From positions 5,099,270-5,163,269 of the forward strand of contig CM034136.1 in the NCBI GenBank assembly GCA_019914995.1: DNA of 64,000 bases, given 5' to 3'. The position numbers were made by a program, and so were the translations under genes. Positions 1 to 11,340 of the stretch are shown in pieces. Source of the DNA: Acanthochlamys bracteata. Its lineage: Eukaryota; Streptophyta; Magnoliopsida; Pandanales; Velloziaceae. Positions within the stretch are counted from its first letter, which is position 1. Every line of letters starts with the position of its first letter. The notes below the pieces were generated by a model. That model saw nothing but the letters and a program-made list of their open reading frames with translations, was not told the origin of the DNA and did no database searches.

Positions 1-509
1 ATCTTAAACCAAAAATCACAAGGAAATCTCCTTGCGATTCTAAATGAAACAGCATACCGCTTATACCCATGTAACCATCCATCCGAATGCTACCTACAGC
101 ATATGGAACTCTAACATGTAGCAGTACAAAGAACTCCAAAGTACTGTGTGGGTGCCCAATATCCATCAACACTGCTAATAATTCAATACATATTACAAGT
201 TTCATACTGCGATTTCACCAAAATCTTTCCCTTCTTTGCATATGACCTCCTAAACTTTAGTTTAAACTCCCTAAATCTCACTGTCTACATGAAAAATCCC
301 TCCTTTTACATTCTCTTCTTCTAATCAATCTATCACACGCACACATTAATAGACATCATCAAATTCATAAACATTAACAATCATACATAACCATACGCTG
401 TAATCTGGACACAAAAACGCATACCTTACAAACATGTACACATTAACAATACCAAGAAAGAATTTTAAAATTCAAACGAGAGAAACATAAAGATCGAAAA
501 TTTGAATAC
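1..509. other. Intron of the SIP2 gene, no exon recognised
   Basis: AT-rich sequence after the exon 1 donor. None of the frames resembles the second half of a SIP protein. A frame of about 55 codons is open on the minus strand at roughly 1-170, but I recognise no family in it. Confidence 0.5.
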
Positions 510-812
510 CTGAGCAGGTATGCGACCGAAAGCAGTGAAGAGAAGACTACCAACGCTATGGCTGGAGAAAGCAGAAGAGAGAACGGTGAGAGGATTATAA
601 GACCCCCCGCTGGTGAGATCCCCAATCCAAGCAAACACAAACATGTAGAGAATCGTTAACGAAATCTTGGCAACGTCAGCGACGGCGTGGGAGTACCGGT
701 GGCTAAGGTTAAGAAAATCGTAGACCAGCAGCTTTGATAGAGCACCTGCCCAAACCCACATGAAGGAAATCACAGCGTCTGCAACTAACAATCGAATTTT
801 TCCAACCGCCAT
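510..812 (-). CDS. SIP2-1: SIP2-type aquaporin, first exon only (gene runs off the left edge)
   Basis: Exon 1 encodes 101 residues starting MAVGKIRLLVADAV and ending RIPAQ, followed by a GT donor (CAG/gtattc). Small basic intrinsic proteins are aquaporin-family channels of the endoplasmic reticulum. The exon shows the first membrane helix, the second helix and the first pore box as Asn-Pro-Leu (SYNPLTVL). NPL instead of NPA is the mark of the SIP2 subgroup; SIP1 proteins have NPT or NPC. The second pore box and the other helices lie beyond position 1. I chose the ATG at 812 because the frame then starts as SIP2 proteins do. It is the outermost member of a block conserved with Arabidopsis chromosome 3, next to CRD1 on the same strand. 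The family call is confident; the 2-1 number follows from sequence and synteny. Confidence 0.88.
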
Positions 813-1796
813 AACTAGCCGATCGCTCGATTGAGCGTTACGATTAACTGTTCTGTACCAGTCGTTGATCGAAGAAAAGAGAAACCGGAATGGGAAATTA
901 ATCGAGTTCTCTGTCTGTTAATAAGTTTCCTTTTTTCATTCTGTGTTTTATATATGTGGCTCCAGACACATGGGAATCTTAAAATTGCAGAATTGGTCAA
1001 GTAAAATTTATTTTTTATTATCAATATAGACCTCGTACACAACGATTAGCATACATTGTTATTTTTTCTAAAGAAATGTTGCATACTATCATTACCACTA
1101 TTTAATGACTAAATTGTTGTAAATGTTCTTCTTGTACTAATTTATATTTAGCGTAGCATCGTCAAAAGATATTAAATCAATATTTTTTATGAACATGTTT
1201 GGAGGCGTTCGAAATTAATTTTGAAATAAAACTTTTATGTAATGAAAGATATTTTTTTTTTTTTTTGAAAAACGAGCTCAATTTAAGAGCTACTTTTCCA
1301 AAAAATAATGCCAAACATCTATTTAAGCAGGTTTAAACATGTCATTCATAAATTACAACAAACAGAGGTAGCCACAAAGTTGTTATCAACAAATTGCTTT
1401 CCAATGCAATACTTTTAATGTTTTTGTTCCATGATGATTCAATGCAAAAGCGAATCTTAGAAACCCCATAGTTGTTTGTGTGCTCTGATTGAATGAAACC
1501 GAAAGCATATCAGATAGCAATCAAGGAGCACTAAGCAGGTTTAAACCTGCAACAACCAGTATATTACTATTTAAAATTAAAGTGGTATAGTATAATGTTA
1601 TTACTCAGGAGACCAGTAATATACTCTAACAAGTAACAGTTTATGAAAACAAAAGGACTGCTTTTACTTGACAACAACAAAACACGCTCTCATACAAGTT
1701 AAATTCCTCCATTGGGCTCGTGCGTTCATCCTTGATCAAGGCTAGCTATCAACGAATGCTTGAGTTGGATAAGAAAGATCATTATGCTTTACAAAA
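813..1796. other. Spacer between the SIP2-1 5' end and the CRD1 3' end
   Basis: Contains the SIP2-1 promoter and 5' UTR (leftward gene) and the CRD1 3' UTR. No coding frame is supported. An AT-rich MITE-like stretch lies at about 1200-1318. Confidence 0.5.
1200..1318. repeat. AT-rich MITE-like stretch
   Basis: Starts near GGAGGCGTTCGAAATTAATT and ends near TGCCAAACATCT, with poly-T and poly-A inside. The ends resemble those of the other AT-rich elements at 26.8, 34.8 and 57.4 kb (GCGTTT at one end, CAAA at the other). Boundaries are guesses and no target duplication was established. Confidence 0.35.
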
Positions 1797-3918
1797 TCAG
1801 TAGACTAGCTGGGGCTCAAACTCTGCAAAATCAACAGAACCAGATTCAACTGGGGGCATGAGATAGGCAGCCAATAGCTCAGAGGCCAAAGCTGCAATCA
1901 GTGGAATTCTTTTCAAGTTTTTCACAAGCGGCATGTCATTGGTCTCCCCAGCAGCAATCAACTTCTTGTTAATCTCAACCATCCTGTCCAACTTCCTCTT
2001 GAACTCAGGGTTCTCAACATCCAGAACAGCTGGGAAAATTCTTGCTGTTGTGCGGTTGGTCTGCATAAGGATCAGTTGAGCATTAGTAAGTAGTACTTGA
2101 AGATTGGAAACGGCGAAGAAATCAATTCAATTAGCACTAAAACATATATAGATATGTACTGGTACTGACCTCAATGATGACATGCATGTCAAACTCCTTC
2201 GTGTCAAGACCAATTCCCTCATAGAAAGCACTACGTTGGCAGTCATTGAGATACATTGTCACATAGACCTGCAAGCATGTGAAAAATTAGTTGCACGAAA
2301 TTGTAGCACAAGATATTGATCTCCAGGTGACTGTATTCAGTTTCTTTCTTCATTTTTTTTCTTTTCTTTTTAAAAAATAAAACTAACAAGAATGGGGATG
2401 AGAATTACTGAAAGGCAGAAGAAACGAGCCCACAACTTGGCCTTCCAGTCATTAAGAAACTGCGGCTGAGCTTTCAGCAAAGCAGAGAAGAAGTCTCCAT
2501 GTCTGTTCTCATCCTGACACCAGTTCTCAAAATACTTGAAAATGGGGTAGACTTGGTGCTGAGGATTTTCCTTTAGGTGTCTGTAAATGGTGATATACCT
2601 CCAGTATCCGATTTTCTCAGATAGGTAAGTTGCATAAAAGATGAATTTCGGCTTGAAGAAAGTGTACTTCCTAGCTTTTGTAAGGAAACCCAGATCCAAA
2701 GCCAAGTTGAAGTCTGACAAACCCTTGTTCAAGAAACTGCAGAAGGGATGAGAAATACATCAGAATCGTTCATAAAATTTGTCATCCGGTTCATGACTAT
2801 GCGACCATTAACGGCCAACTAATGTAAGTAAAAGGAAATATGCTCTTGTAACCACTTACCCAGCATGTCTTGCTTCATCTCTAGACATAAGGGAGAAGAT
2901 CTCAGCCACCACAGGATTGGTTTTCTGTAAAAGATTTTCCCCATATACATTAGTAAACGGAACTACATTCTTAACAGTTTTGAACGATTCTTTACAAGAG
3001 GCACAAATCAATAGCTATACACTGCTGTAATTACTTTTCCTTGTAGAAGGGTGATACAAACGTAGGATTCACAAACAAATTTTCTCATGCTTCGCTTTAT
3101 TGCATGGTTTTTCCTGCTTAATTAGAACAAGCATAACTAAAATTCCTAATAGATATCTAGGAGAATAATAAACGTCTAACATCAAGGAATTTGTAGATAA
3201 GCTGAAAGTTACCAACTACATAGTTCTATAAGAGGCAATTCAGCGAACACCTAATTGCCGTTCTTTTTCAGGTATTCCTACATTCAAGTGATCAATTTCC
3301 CTATTTTTTTAAAGTTATGATTATAATTCTATGCTAACAGTGAACACTTAATCCAGTACTAAAAAACACAGAGAGCTAACAGATTCAGTAATAAAATGCA
3401 GAAAATAACAAGAATCAATAAATTAAAGAGCATCAAACCTTGAGTCTGCGTGCAAGCTCCTTGTAAAGCAAGAACCCAGAGAACTCTGCAGTACATGACC
3501 GTTCAAGAAACTCAACAAAGATCTGTCTCATCGAACCATCAATCTTATCAGCAGCCTCCTTGAACTCAGAGTTCCTAACAAAATGTGTCTGGTTGTAATC
3601 AGTCTTGAATTCTTGCAACAATGCCTCAAACTCAGCCTGGTTCAGATTCTTGTTCATCTCAGTATTAAACAACTGCTCCATCTCATCGAAATCCGTAGTG
3701 TAAAATCTCGGAGTCAACAGTGTTTCTTTAATTTCTTGCTTCCCCTTTCCTCTCGGCTTCTTCTGCTCAGCAGTCTCAGTAACAGAAGCTGCAGAAGCAC
3801 GAACGACGAACCGAGAAGGACGTAGAATTACCATACCATTGTTAGCTACTGCAGATGAAGATTTGCTGAGCTTTGTAATGGGTTTGATCAGAGAAATCTC
3901 AGCAGTTGCAGCAGCCAT
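1797..3918 (-). CDS. CRD1: Magnesium-protoporphyrin IX monomethyl ester oxidative cyclase, chloroplastic
   Basis: Five exons: 3439-3918, 2860-2924, 2409-2736, 2170-2268, 1797-2060; 1236 nt, 411 residues, all junctions GT-AG and in frame. The enzyme (CHL27/AcsF) is the di-iron subunit that closes the isocyclic ring of chlorophyll, making protochlorophyllide at plastid membranes. Residues 1 to about 45 are Ser/Ala-rich and basic, as in a transit peptide. Expected di-iron ligand motifs are present: Glu145 in TAEFSG, DEARH (residues 176-180) and DENRH (257-261). The C-terminus ends PQLVY, as in other plant CRD1 proteins. Length matches the family (about 410). The gene looks intact. A TATA-like box and a G-box lie upstream, in keeping with a light-regulated chlorophyll gene. 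Confidence 0.97.
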
Positions 3919-3995
3919 GGCGGTGAATTTGTTTCAAAGATCTGAACTTCTTGTGGTGATTTGAGAATGGAGAGAGAGGGAAAACGGAGAGGTCG

Positions 3996-4001
3996 TTTAT
4001 A
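3996..4001 (-). promoter_or_regulatory. TATA-like box of CRD1
   Basis: TATAAA on the minus strand, about 80 nt upstream of the CRD1 ATG, the usual place for a plant gene with a short 5' UTR. The transcription start was not observed. Confidence 0.5.
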
Positions 4002-4098
4002 AGTATTGGAGTGGTGAGTGGTTGGGAAAGGTTAGAATTTTTGAATTGAGATATAGTTTGTCATCGATACATAATCCATTTCCTCAATCAGATTTTGC

Positions 4099-4104
4099 CA
4101 CGTG
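4099..4104. promoter_or_regulatory. G-box (CACGTG) upstream of CRD1
   Basis: Palindromic CACGTG in the context GCCACGTGG, about 180 nt upstream of the CRD1 start and about 100 nt upstream of the TATA-like box. bZIP (HY5-type) and bHLH (PIF-type) factors bind G-boxes in chlorophyll biosynthesis promoters. A second ACGT core (GCCACGTTTG) lies about 70 nt further upstream. Binding here is inferred. Confidence 0.5.
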
Positions 4105-4949
4105 GAAGATTGGAAGTATTATAATTTGGGAGCTTTTCTTCATGAAGTTTTCTGGGTGGAGTTGAGCCACGTTTGTTTTTCGTTGTATGAATTTTATGTG
4201 AGCCAAATTCATTACAACTTTAGAATCCAATGGGCTGGTTTTCTTGCTCTGAAATATGTGTTTTTTTTTGGACATTAGCAATTTCATCCAATGATGACAA
4301 CGTTTTTTTCTTTGGATTTTATTATACGTCGGTAGATTTTCAGAAGGAAAATTGAAGAGTAATCCATTATTCAGAAAGTTTCCTATAATATGTCGGTCGA
4401 CAGAAAAAACAACAAAAAGAGGTTGAAAATAAGACATGATGAATTTGAAATGCACCGACGTATAAATGAATCTTTTTCTAAATGCTGTATTTCAGAAGCC
4501 TTAACTGATGCAACTGACCCTTCTAGCTAACTGATAAAAGTTCGACATTGTTTTATATAAAAGTTTTAAAAGGCAAAAATTTTGAAGTGTTTTTATTACA
4601 AAAGTCTCGGGTGGTATCTACAAAGTGAAAAGGGTAAGAAGATGATCCGTTGCAGTTTTACATAACGTGAAAAGTTCCGGACACTTCCTACTGGAACTAG
4701 CTTCATGTTACACATTTCATGGCAGCACTCCTTCACTTAATGAGCTTTCTCATTCTCGCAACAGTAGGGAAGTTCAAAGGGCCACTTGCTTCTTTCAAGA
4801 CTTGCTCAAGGAAGCTGCTTCTCAGTTTTTTCTTCTTTATGTAACTCACTTGAAATGTGTTTTCTTTTCTGACAAATCTTAAGATCCATGTTTCTTTGGA
4901 AATCTCAAAGCGATAATCACATGTAATCCTGGCTTTTCAGTTTCTTAAC

Positions 4950-5189
4950 CTGTAAATTAGAAACAATAATGTGAATGCTTGTTTATGAACACAATAACAA
5001 TCACTTTAACCAAGAATAGAAAGATTTAAGCTGACAGATGGTTAGATGAAGATTGAGCAATGCCAAATAAAAGCCTTTTATGTTATAATGAAGCATAGTT
5101 GTATGTAAAAATCAGCTCATGTGTAGGAATGAAGCTAATGTTGTGCGGTGGATGTCAGCTAGAATGAAAATTATATAAAGGAGTGCTAC
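4950..5189 (-). other. Possible 3' UTR intron of the PAT gene
   Basis: Just after the PAT stop codon (5192-5194) a donor AAG/gtagca faces an acceptor tttacag/GTTAAG at 4950. A minus-strand AATAAA lies near 4590. The 3' UTR would then run to about 4570. No transcript evidence. Confidence 0.35.
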
Positions 5190-5191
5190 CT

Positions 5192-7555
5192 TCATGTTTG
5201 CTGCAGGTGAATGTGAAGATCTAAGAGAGCCGAGGTCCCATTTGAGCTCCTTCCATCATCAATGATTTCCTCAAACAGTCTCTGATATGTGTCTTCCCTT
5301 TTCTGGTCAAATTCCTTCGAAACCTGAGAAATAGGATCTTGCATCACAGGAAAAGATGAGCGATCAGATATATTGTTAAGTCCATCCTTTTGCTTTAGAT
5401 CTTCATCAGCAGAGCTGTAGTCCAAATTTTGTAATATACTTGGAACAGCTCCACTTCCACCAAGTGAATGCCCATTTCCCATCTCTACATCACCCTTCCC
5501 CTTTGGGGTTATGATATTCACAGCAGTATCCTGAGTGCCTCTTATGTCTATAGGTTCTTCAGCAACCAATGAACGGAGATCTATCATTGATGGGGGAATT
5601 TTTGAGAAGAAGACATCTGCGAAGTTTCTCAGGATACCCATGTTATATGGGTTAGCATTCTTATCATAGCGATACCTGAAGTTCTCATATGTGGTCTGCA
5701 GAGTCAACACACAACAAGAAGAAAAGGCAAAAGAACCAACATATGTTAGAGATTCAGAGTTGCAAAATTTTGACTGCCAGTCATATTCATAGGATCAAAG
5801 TACCTGATTTGTGCTTATTAAATAGAAATGGAAGACGGTAAGGCCTCCAACAAACCAGACTGATATGAAAGTGTATGCTATCAGCACCAGCGATATTACC
5901 TCGCCCTTCATGGACTTCCATAGAGAATTACCATAATTGTGCTTTTCTTGAATAATGTTCAACCATGAAATAGTGAAGACGTATATGCATAGAAATGTCG
6001 ACGAAGAAATAAACAAATAGAAGAACCTGTAGTTACGCTGGAATCAAATCGAAACTTTTAGGCTAAACATGTTTAGTTTAAGAATGACAATAAGTCATGT
6101 CTTTCTCTTGATTCAGAAGAGGAGATGAACTTACCAAGCCGATGCACTGACCAACCCAGGGGCAATGGTGATCGAACTTCTGAACACAGTTGTCACAAAT
6201 GGAACAATGAGATGTACGAAGGGGGCGATACAGCAAGCACGTATCACAAAATTTTACTTTGACAGTGTAACCATTAACATGGACATCCTTTGTCCGTGGA
6301 AGTCTTAAGTGGGGAGTACGCCCATGGATCCACTCCATTGATGGTGTGTTGGCAACAAAAGCTTCATCTGCTTCAGGTGGTTTAGAATTTCGTGGTACGA
6401 TACCAGGATCTCTACTAGATGTTGAAAATAGGAAGCACAAATCCTAAAGATACACCAAAAAATAAAATTCGTGTTGTTAGACAAGCTAACGGAAACATGC
6501 TTGTAATAACTTAGAAAGTCAATCTTCATATAATCAGCACTAACCGCTACAAGGACGGCCACTGCTACAACCAATACCGGGAACCCAAGTATTCGGCTAT
6601 GCTGGTCTTCTCCTTCATGATTGGCCACACTTGCATGATGAGAAATTTTAGCAACTACCTGATAAATGAACACTATTGTTGGCCCAGCTATTAGGAAAGT
6701 TGTCAAGAGTAGGGATGCCACATCTGGACCGAATATCAGTCTTCCTCCACAAAAGAATTTCTGAGACAAAACAGAAGCAAGGGTCCAATGACATGTATCA
6801 ATTGCAAGTAAGAAATCTATCCTTTCCTGTTTACAAAAATGTCCACTGAAAAGCTAATTATTTGGGCAAAATAAGCAACAATAATTCTAAATCCGAAGTT
6901 CAGTAATTTAGAAAGGAAGAAACTTTCCTTCTGGTAGGCTATATAGTGTCTGTCTATACAGCTCTGAGCACATAGCCGATAATCCAGCTACTGCATAAAT
7001 GCTAGTGCTTGGAGCATCAATTTTATTCTTGAGCGATGAATGCAGAATCGAAAGAGATTTATGGTGTCACAGATCAGCTTAGCATACCTTAACGATCCAT
7101 AAATCAAACAAACTAACAAACATGAGCAAGTTGAAAGACAGACAAAATCCAAACTCCATTGGTAACAGATCTATCTTTCCCTCTCCAACCAAGACTGTCT
7201 AACCATATAATGCCTGTGACCTGCCAGACCTCCTACCTAATGGCGTTAACAAGAAAGGCATAAAGATGTCTAAATCATCAAAATCGAAAAGAGAAATCTC
7301 TTTTCATTTTTGAGAAGAAATGATAACATTGAGATTAAAATGCCTTACAATGTGAAACCATACAAAAGGGAAATCGAACAAACACATGACAAATGCACAT
7401 ACGAATCTTTAAGGACACACAACAAACACATTATCAAATGCACATATGAAAGTTCAAGCAAAGCTCTTGAGTAATCTTACGTTGCTTCCCTTCCACACTT
7501 GATAAAGCCTCTTGGGTTGGGAGCCTTGGGGCTGTTCCATATCGCTTTCCTGCAT
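5192..7555 (-). CDS. DHHC-type protein S-acyltransferase (PAT)
   Basis: Five exons: 7481-7555, 6545-6760, 6135-6443, 5804-6037, 5192-5695; 1338 nt, 445 residues. DHHC enzymes palmitoylate cysteines of membrane proteins. The Cys-rich domain is in exon 3, with [20 protein letters not shown] and the catalytic DHHC at residues 188-191. Two membrane segments precede it ([15 protein letters not shown] and the [13 protein letters not shown] stretch) and two follow. The TTxE motif ([12 protein letters not shown]) opens exon 5. The polar C-terminal tail is variable in the family. The short exon 1 was found by frame: [12 protein letters not shown] joins [13 protein letters not shown]. Two in-frame ATGs exist, at 7555 and 7540; I use the first. 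It most resembles Arabidopsis At3g56930, which also neighbours CRD1. Confidence 0.93.
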
Positions 7556-8699
7556 ACAACAATCCAACGCAGGACGAGAAGAACAACAGCAACGAAAACC
7601 CAGATCGAAGATCACGCTTCTGAACCCAACTCAAAAATCAAATTTCCACCTTTTCCAGTAATCTTATATAAAACAATGGTTGTCCACCATAGAACTTCAG
7701 AACCAAAACGATTTAATGTAGCTCAACACCGAAACCCCAGATCAAAATTCACAATGAAGGATCAAATTCTAAAATAAAAATGATCCTTTCCCAAAACAAA
7801 TGGTTTTATAAACAATGGAAATAAAAATTAAAAAACTTTTAAGAGGAATCGGAGAAAAAAAGTATCAAATCTTTCAATCTATTTCAGCTCTCTTTCTCTT
7901 GATTCCCCTTTGTTTCAGTTCAGGTAGAGATATTTACATGATATCTCTTCTCTTTTTCTTTTTCAAAAGAAATAGAGTTTGAATGTCTAAACTTCTAAAA
8001 TTTCTCTGAAAGAATCCAAGAAAGATCAAAGAAAAAGAAGAAGAAAACAAAGAAAGTTGGCGGTGGATGAATTGTTTTTTTGATGGGAAGATGACGATTG
8101 TGGGAGACACGGAAGCAACCAACATTCATCAGCGCACTTTTCGCGGGAAAGACGAGACCTTTCTTTTCTCCCTCTGACAGGTTTCAACGGCTTAGACAAA
8201 CAAGCCTTCACCGGTTTCCTTACAAATTATAAAAGGTAGAACACGAATTAGAACATAACAAGAACGACAGCTAACTCAACTACATTGGAGAACACATTCT
8301 TGTACCCACGTTCCATGAGAAAAATAAACAAATAAAATATTTTGGTTTATAGCTGAAGAATGCATGAATACAGAATGTTATTATATTTTGTACCAAGTAT
8401 ACATGTTGTTAGTCAGTGCATAAAAAGTCCACACGTTAGCTTCACCAACTCACCTCAGCTAGGATCTTTGTGATATATAATATCCGAAAATAGTCAATCT
8501 TGGGACAGTAGTATTACTTTGCAGGCTCCACGATGTGTTATACCTGATACCTGAAGAAATTATATAGACAGATAAGATTTCAAGCGGAACAAATTTTTAC
8601 CATTCCTTTGCCAACAGCGCTAGCTTGTTTCAGACGCTAGCACGAGTTTGCACAAAAACATATGTAGAGTATACGAGTCAAGTGTGAAAGGAATTTGAT
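7556..8699. other. PAT promoter and 5' region; spacer to the ALADIN pseudogene
   Basis: Purine/pyrimidine-biased sequence of 5' UTR type near 7850-8210. Frames of about 60 codons on the minus strand are low-complexity and match nothing I know. I see no gene. Confidence 0.5.
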
Positions 8700-10989
8700 T
8701 ATACAAGTTACCCTGTGATAATCACACCAAAAGCAAGATGTTGTAAGTGTAACATATTGCAATCGCACTTTTTCCAACCGTTGTAGACCAAATTCTGGAA
8801 GAAAAGAGGCAGTGTCATCTCAAAATAGCAGCTTGGCAGAATTACAGGAGCCTGTACTACTTCGAAACCAACATCATCAAGGATATACTTTTTATAGCCC
8901 TTGGCTATCATTTCCAATAAGCTTCAAGCTTGCCTCAACATCAGAGACTGGTCTGCGGATACTACCAAGTCACTCTTCTGGAGGATTATGAGCAGAATAA
9001 GAACTTGAAACAAAGATGTAGCAAAAACTCAAGCAGATCAAATTCCTTAAGAACTACCATCTTCTAAAAAAGTTAGTAATTTCCGATAGCTTTTCAGATT
9101 GATCTGCTTAAGCTATGCAGCTGCCAACAAACAAAAACCCTCCACACAACATTTTCAAGATTTAATTAACAAAAGCTGTGGCTACAAGCTGAAAATGTCA
9201 AACCTACTTTCTAGGACCTGGATTCTAAACCTGAGATTTTGGTACAGGAGATTTCATGAGAAAGTAATAAGAATCTTCCTTGAGCCTCAAGATGATGAAT
9301 AGGAGTGCAGAAAAAGAGAAATAAGGAGAGCTAGGTACCTGGAGCAACATCCCATATCATGAAAATGAGTTCTCAGATAATCCGCTAATGTTAGTAATGT
9401 TAAGGACAACTTTAGAAAGCAACTCTTGGGAACTATCCTTGAAATTTATCTAAACGTCATGGAAAAACAAAAGCAGTTAACAGAATATCTTCCATTAGGA
9501 CTCCAACTAAGTAAACTAACTTCTTCCTTATTTGGGCTTTGAGATAATCCACCTATGTCCAACGAAGTCTAGATCATCTGGAAACAGTATGAAGCGATGA
9601 GGCAGTAACTCCAACACAATGTTAGAGGAAGAGAAAAAGTAATTCATACTTGCATGCTACAGCAAGCACTCTCCCACTGTTCAATCTCCAAAATCTTTAA
9701 CATCTCTTTGAGATTCACAGGTTCAAGATTTATGGATCTTTACTTTCCGCAAATAGAGGTACCAGAACATTTGTGGGTACAGTCAGACAGAGATGATCCT
9801 TACTTTGCGGGATTAAACTAGGATACCAGTGAACAAAAAGTAACCATGAACTCAGACAGGATGCAACTAAACTCTAAAGTACATTGTGGCCTTGCAATAA
9901 CCAACTTGTGTGGCAGTTGGAGCTAGCACATACCAAATGTACAAGCTTAAGGGATTAACATGGTATTGAGATGCTGCATCAGTGTTGTGAGATGACTCCT
10001 TCTGGAGGACCATCATAAATGACTCTGGAAAGTGGAGAATAGTCAATCACAATAAGTTTAACTGGCAATTATCTAGGTTGCACAAGAAATTTGATTTTGA
10101 ATTCTGGTTGGGAAAACAGCAACCACCTTCCTACTCCCAAAATAAATAAGTAGAAAAAGAAGTGAAAGAACATCTAACCTGTATCCTCGTAATCATATAT
10201 CGTCACTAGATCTGGAGATAAATGCCAAAGTATGCTTGTGTGGGTGCCAGCTCACTCCTTGTGAATCAATTTCTTGCAGCATATTCAACTATTGAAGCAG
10301 CCTAACTCACAGAAGATGAACTATAAATAATCAAATAAAAGAGCTACTACACTCAGTTAACTCTAAGCACAATTGCCTTCGAAATGCAATAGCAGTCTAT
10401 AATGAAGATAATTCGAACACCAACTGCCATTTACGGAACAGAAAGAACATGCAAATATACCAATTAGAACTAAGCGAAGCTCAAATTCTTTCTAGATGGA
10501 ATGCAGTATACCTTATCCAGAGAGAGGAATTGCTTAACATAATAAAAAAAAGTTCGCTTTCAAAGCAGCATACCCTCAGCGGTGGAGCAACTACATCAGT
10601 TGTGTGCAGCTGCTGCTGATCTTCAGCATCTTCAAGACTCGGCATTAGAAATTCCGTCGAGAACGGACAGGATTAAGAACCATTCTCTTTAAAAGCCAAC
10701 TCCACATTCAGAATCCAACAACACAATCAATTAAAAATAAGTTAAAGAGGGGGAGAAAAAAGAAAAAAAAAATCACCAAATGTTTTCAAAAGTTGTTTCT
10801 TAAGTTTCCCTCGCGATATCACCTGACAAATCTTAAGCAGTAACTGGCAAATCAATACAATTGTTCAAAAAATGATAATAATAACTTTCCTTAGAAAATA
10901 GTTCAATCGAAAGAGCATTGATAGAACAATCTGAGATCGCGATTGATTCCGCAGATGGTGACAGATCCAGGAGCGGGGAATGAAGCCAT
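8700..10989 (-). pseudogene. Decayed ALADIN (AAAS) WD40 nucleoporin gene
   Basis: Remnants of ALADIN appear in the correct order on the minus strand. Exon 1 starts at 10989 (MASFPAPGSVTIC, then GINRDL) but its donor reads GA instead of GT at 10930-10931. Exon 2 (ITA-stop-DLS) has TAA at 10833-10835. The next piece (VLNPV, then FSTEFLMPSLEDAE and DVVAPPLR) needs a 1-base shift near 10665. Then SWHPHKHTLAFIS and PDLVTIYDYEDTG (about 10175-10260) lie in different frames. Further on come SQRDVK with GRVLAVACK (about 9650-9720, frame broken), LSWSPNGRY (about 9500), IWDVAPG (about 9345) and NDSQGL-stop-K (about 8895). ALADIN is a WD40 protein of the nuclear pore. Stops, frameshifts and a lost donor rule out an intact protein. 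The left end is uncertain. Confidence 0.85.
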
Positions 10990-11340
10990 CGCCGAAGATC
11001 GATGAGAGAAATTGAAACTTTTCATACTGAATTCTTTTTCTTTTCATTTTTGAGGGCGGCGGGTTAACTATTTTTTCAAAACGCCCCGGTTTCAACAAAC
11101 TGTGCACACAAATCAAGCAAGCAGACCTTTAAACACAATTGTCGTGACAAACACAAATTACTATACAATAAAAAGATTTGAATAGAACACAAGAAAGCGC
11201 ACTACGTATGAAATCCTCTTTATTGATAAACTTCTATAACTATATCAGATTTTCACAATAGATTTTAAGATTAAACGAAGTCCTACTCGCTTCTCTTCGT
11301 CCAAGCTGTATCGACTTTGTCCTGAATTGGTATCCGAAGT

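Noticed and set aside
3583..3825. 80-codon plus-strand frame
   Set aside because: Antisense to CRD1 exon 1; Leu/Ser-rich shadow with no family.
4084..4455. 123-codon minus-strand frame upstream of CRD1
   Set aside because: Lies over the G-box promoter, shows no domain and no splice link; likely chance.
7434..7634. Minus frame through PAT exon 1 region
   Set aside because: Wrong frame and no ATG; the true exon 1 ([11 protein letters not shown]) is in another frame of the same stretch.
8708..8917. 69-codon minus frame that might be a separate small gene
   Set aside because: It overlaps the 3' remains of the ALADIN pseudogene and has no independent support.
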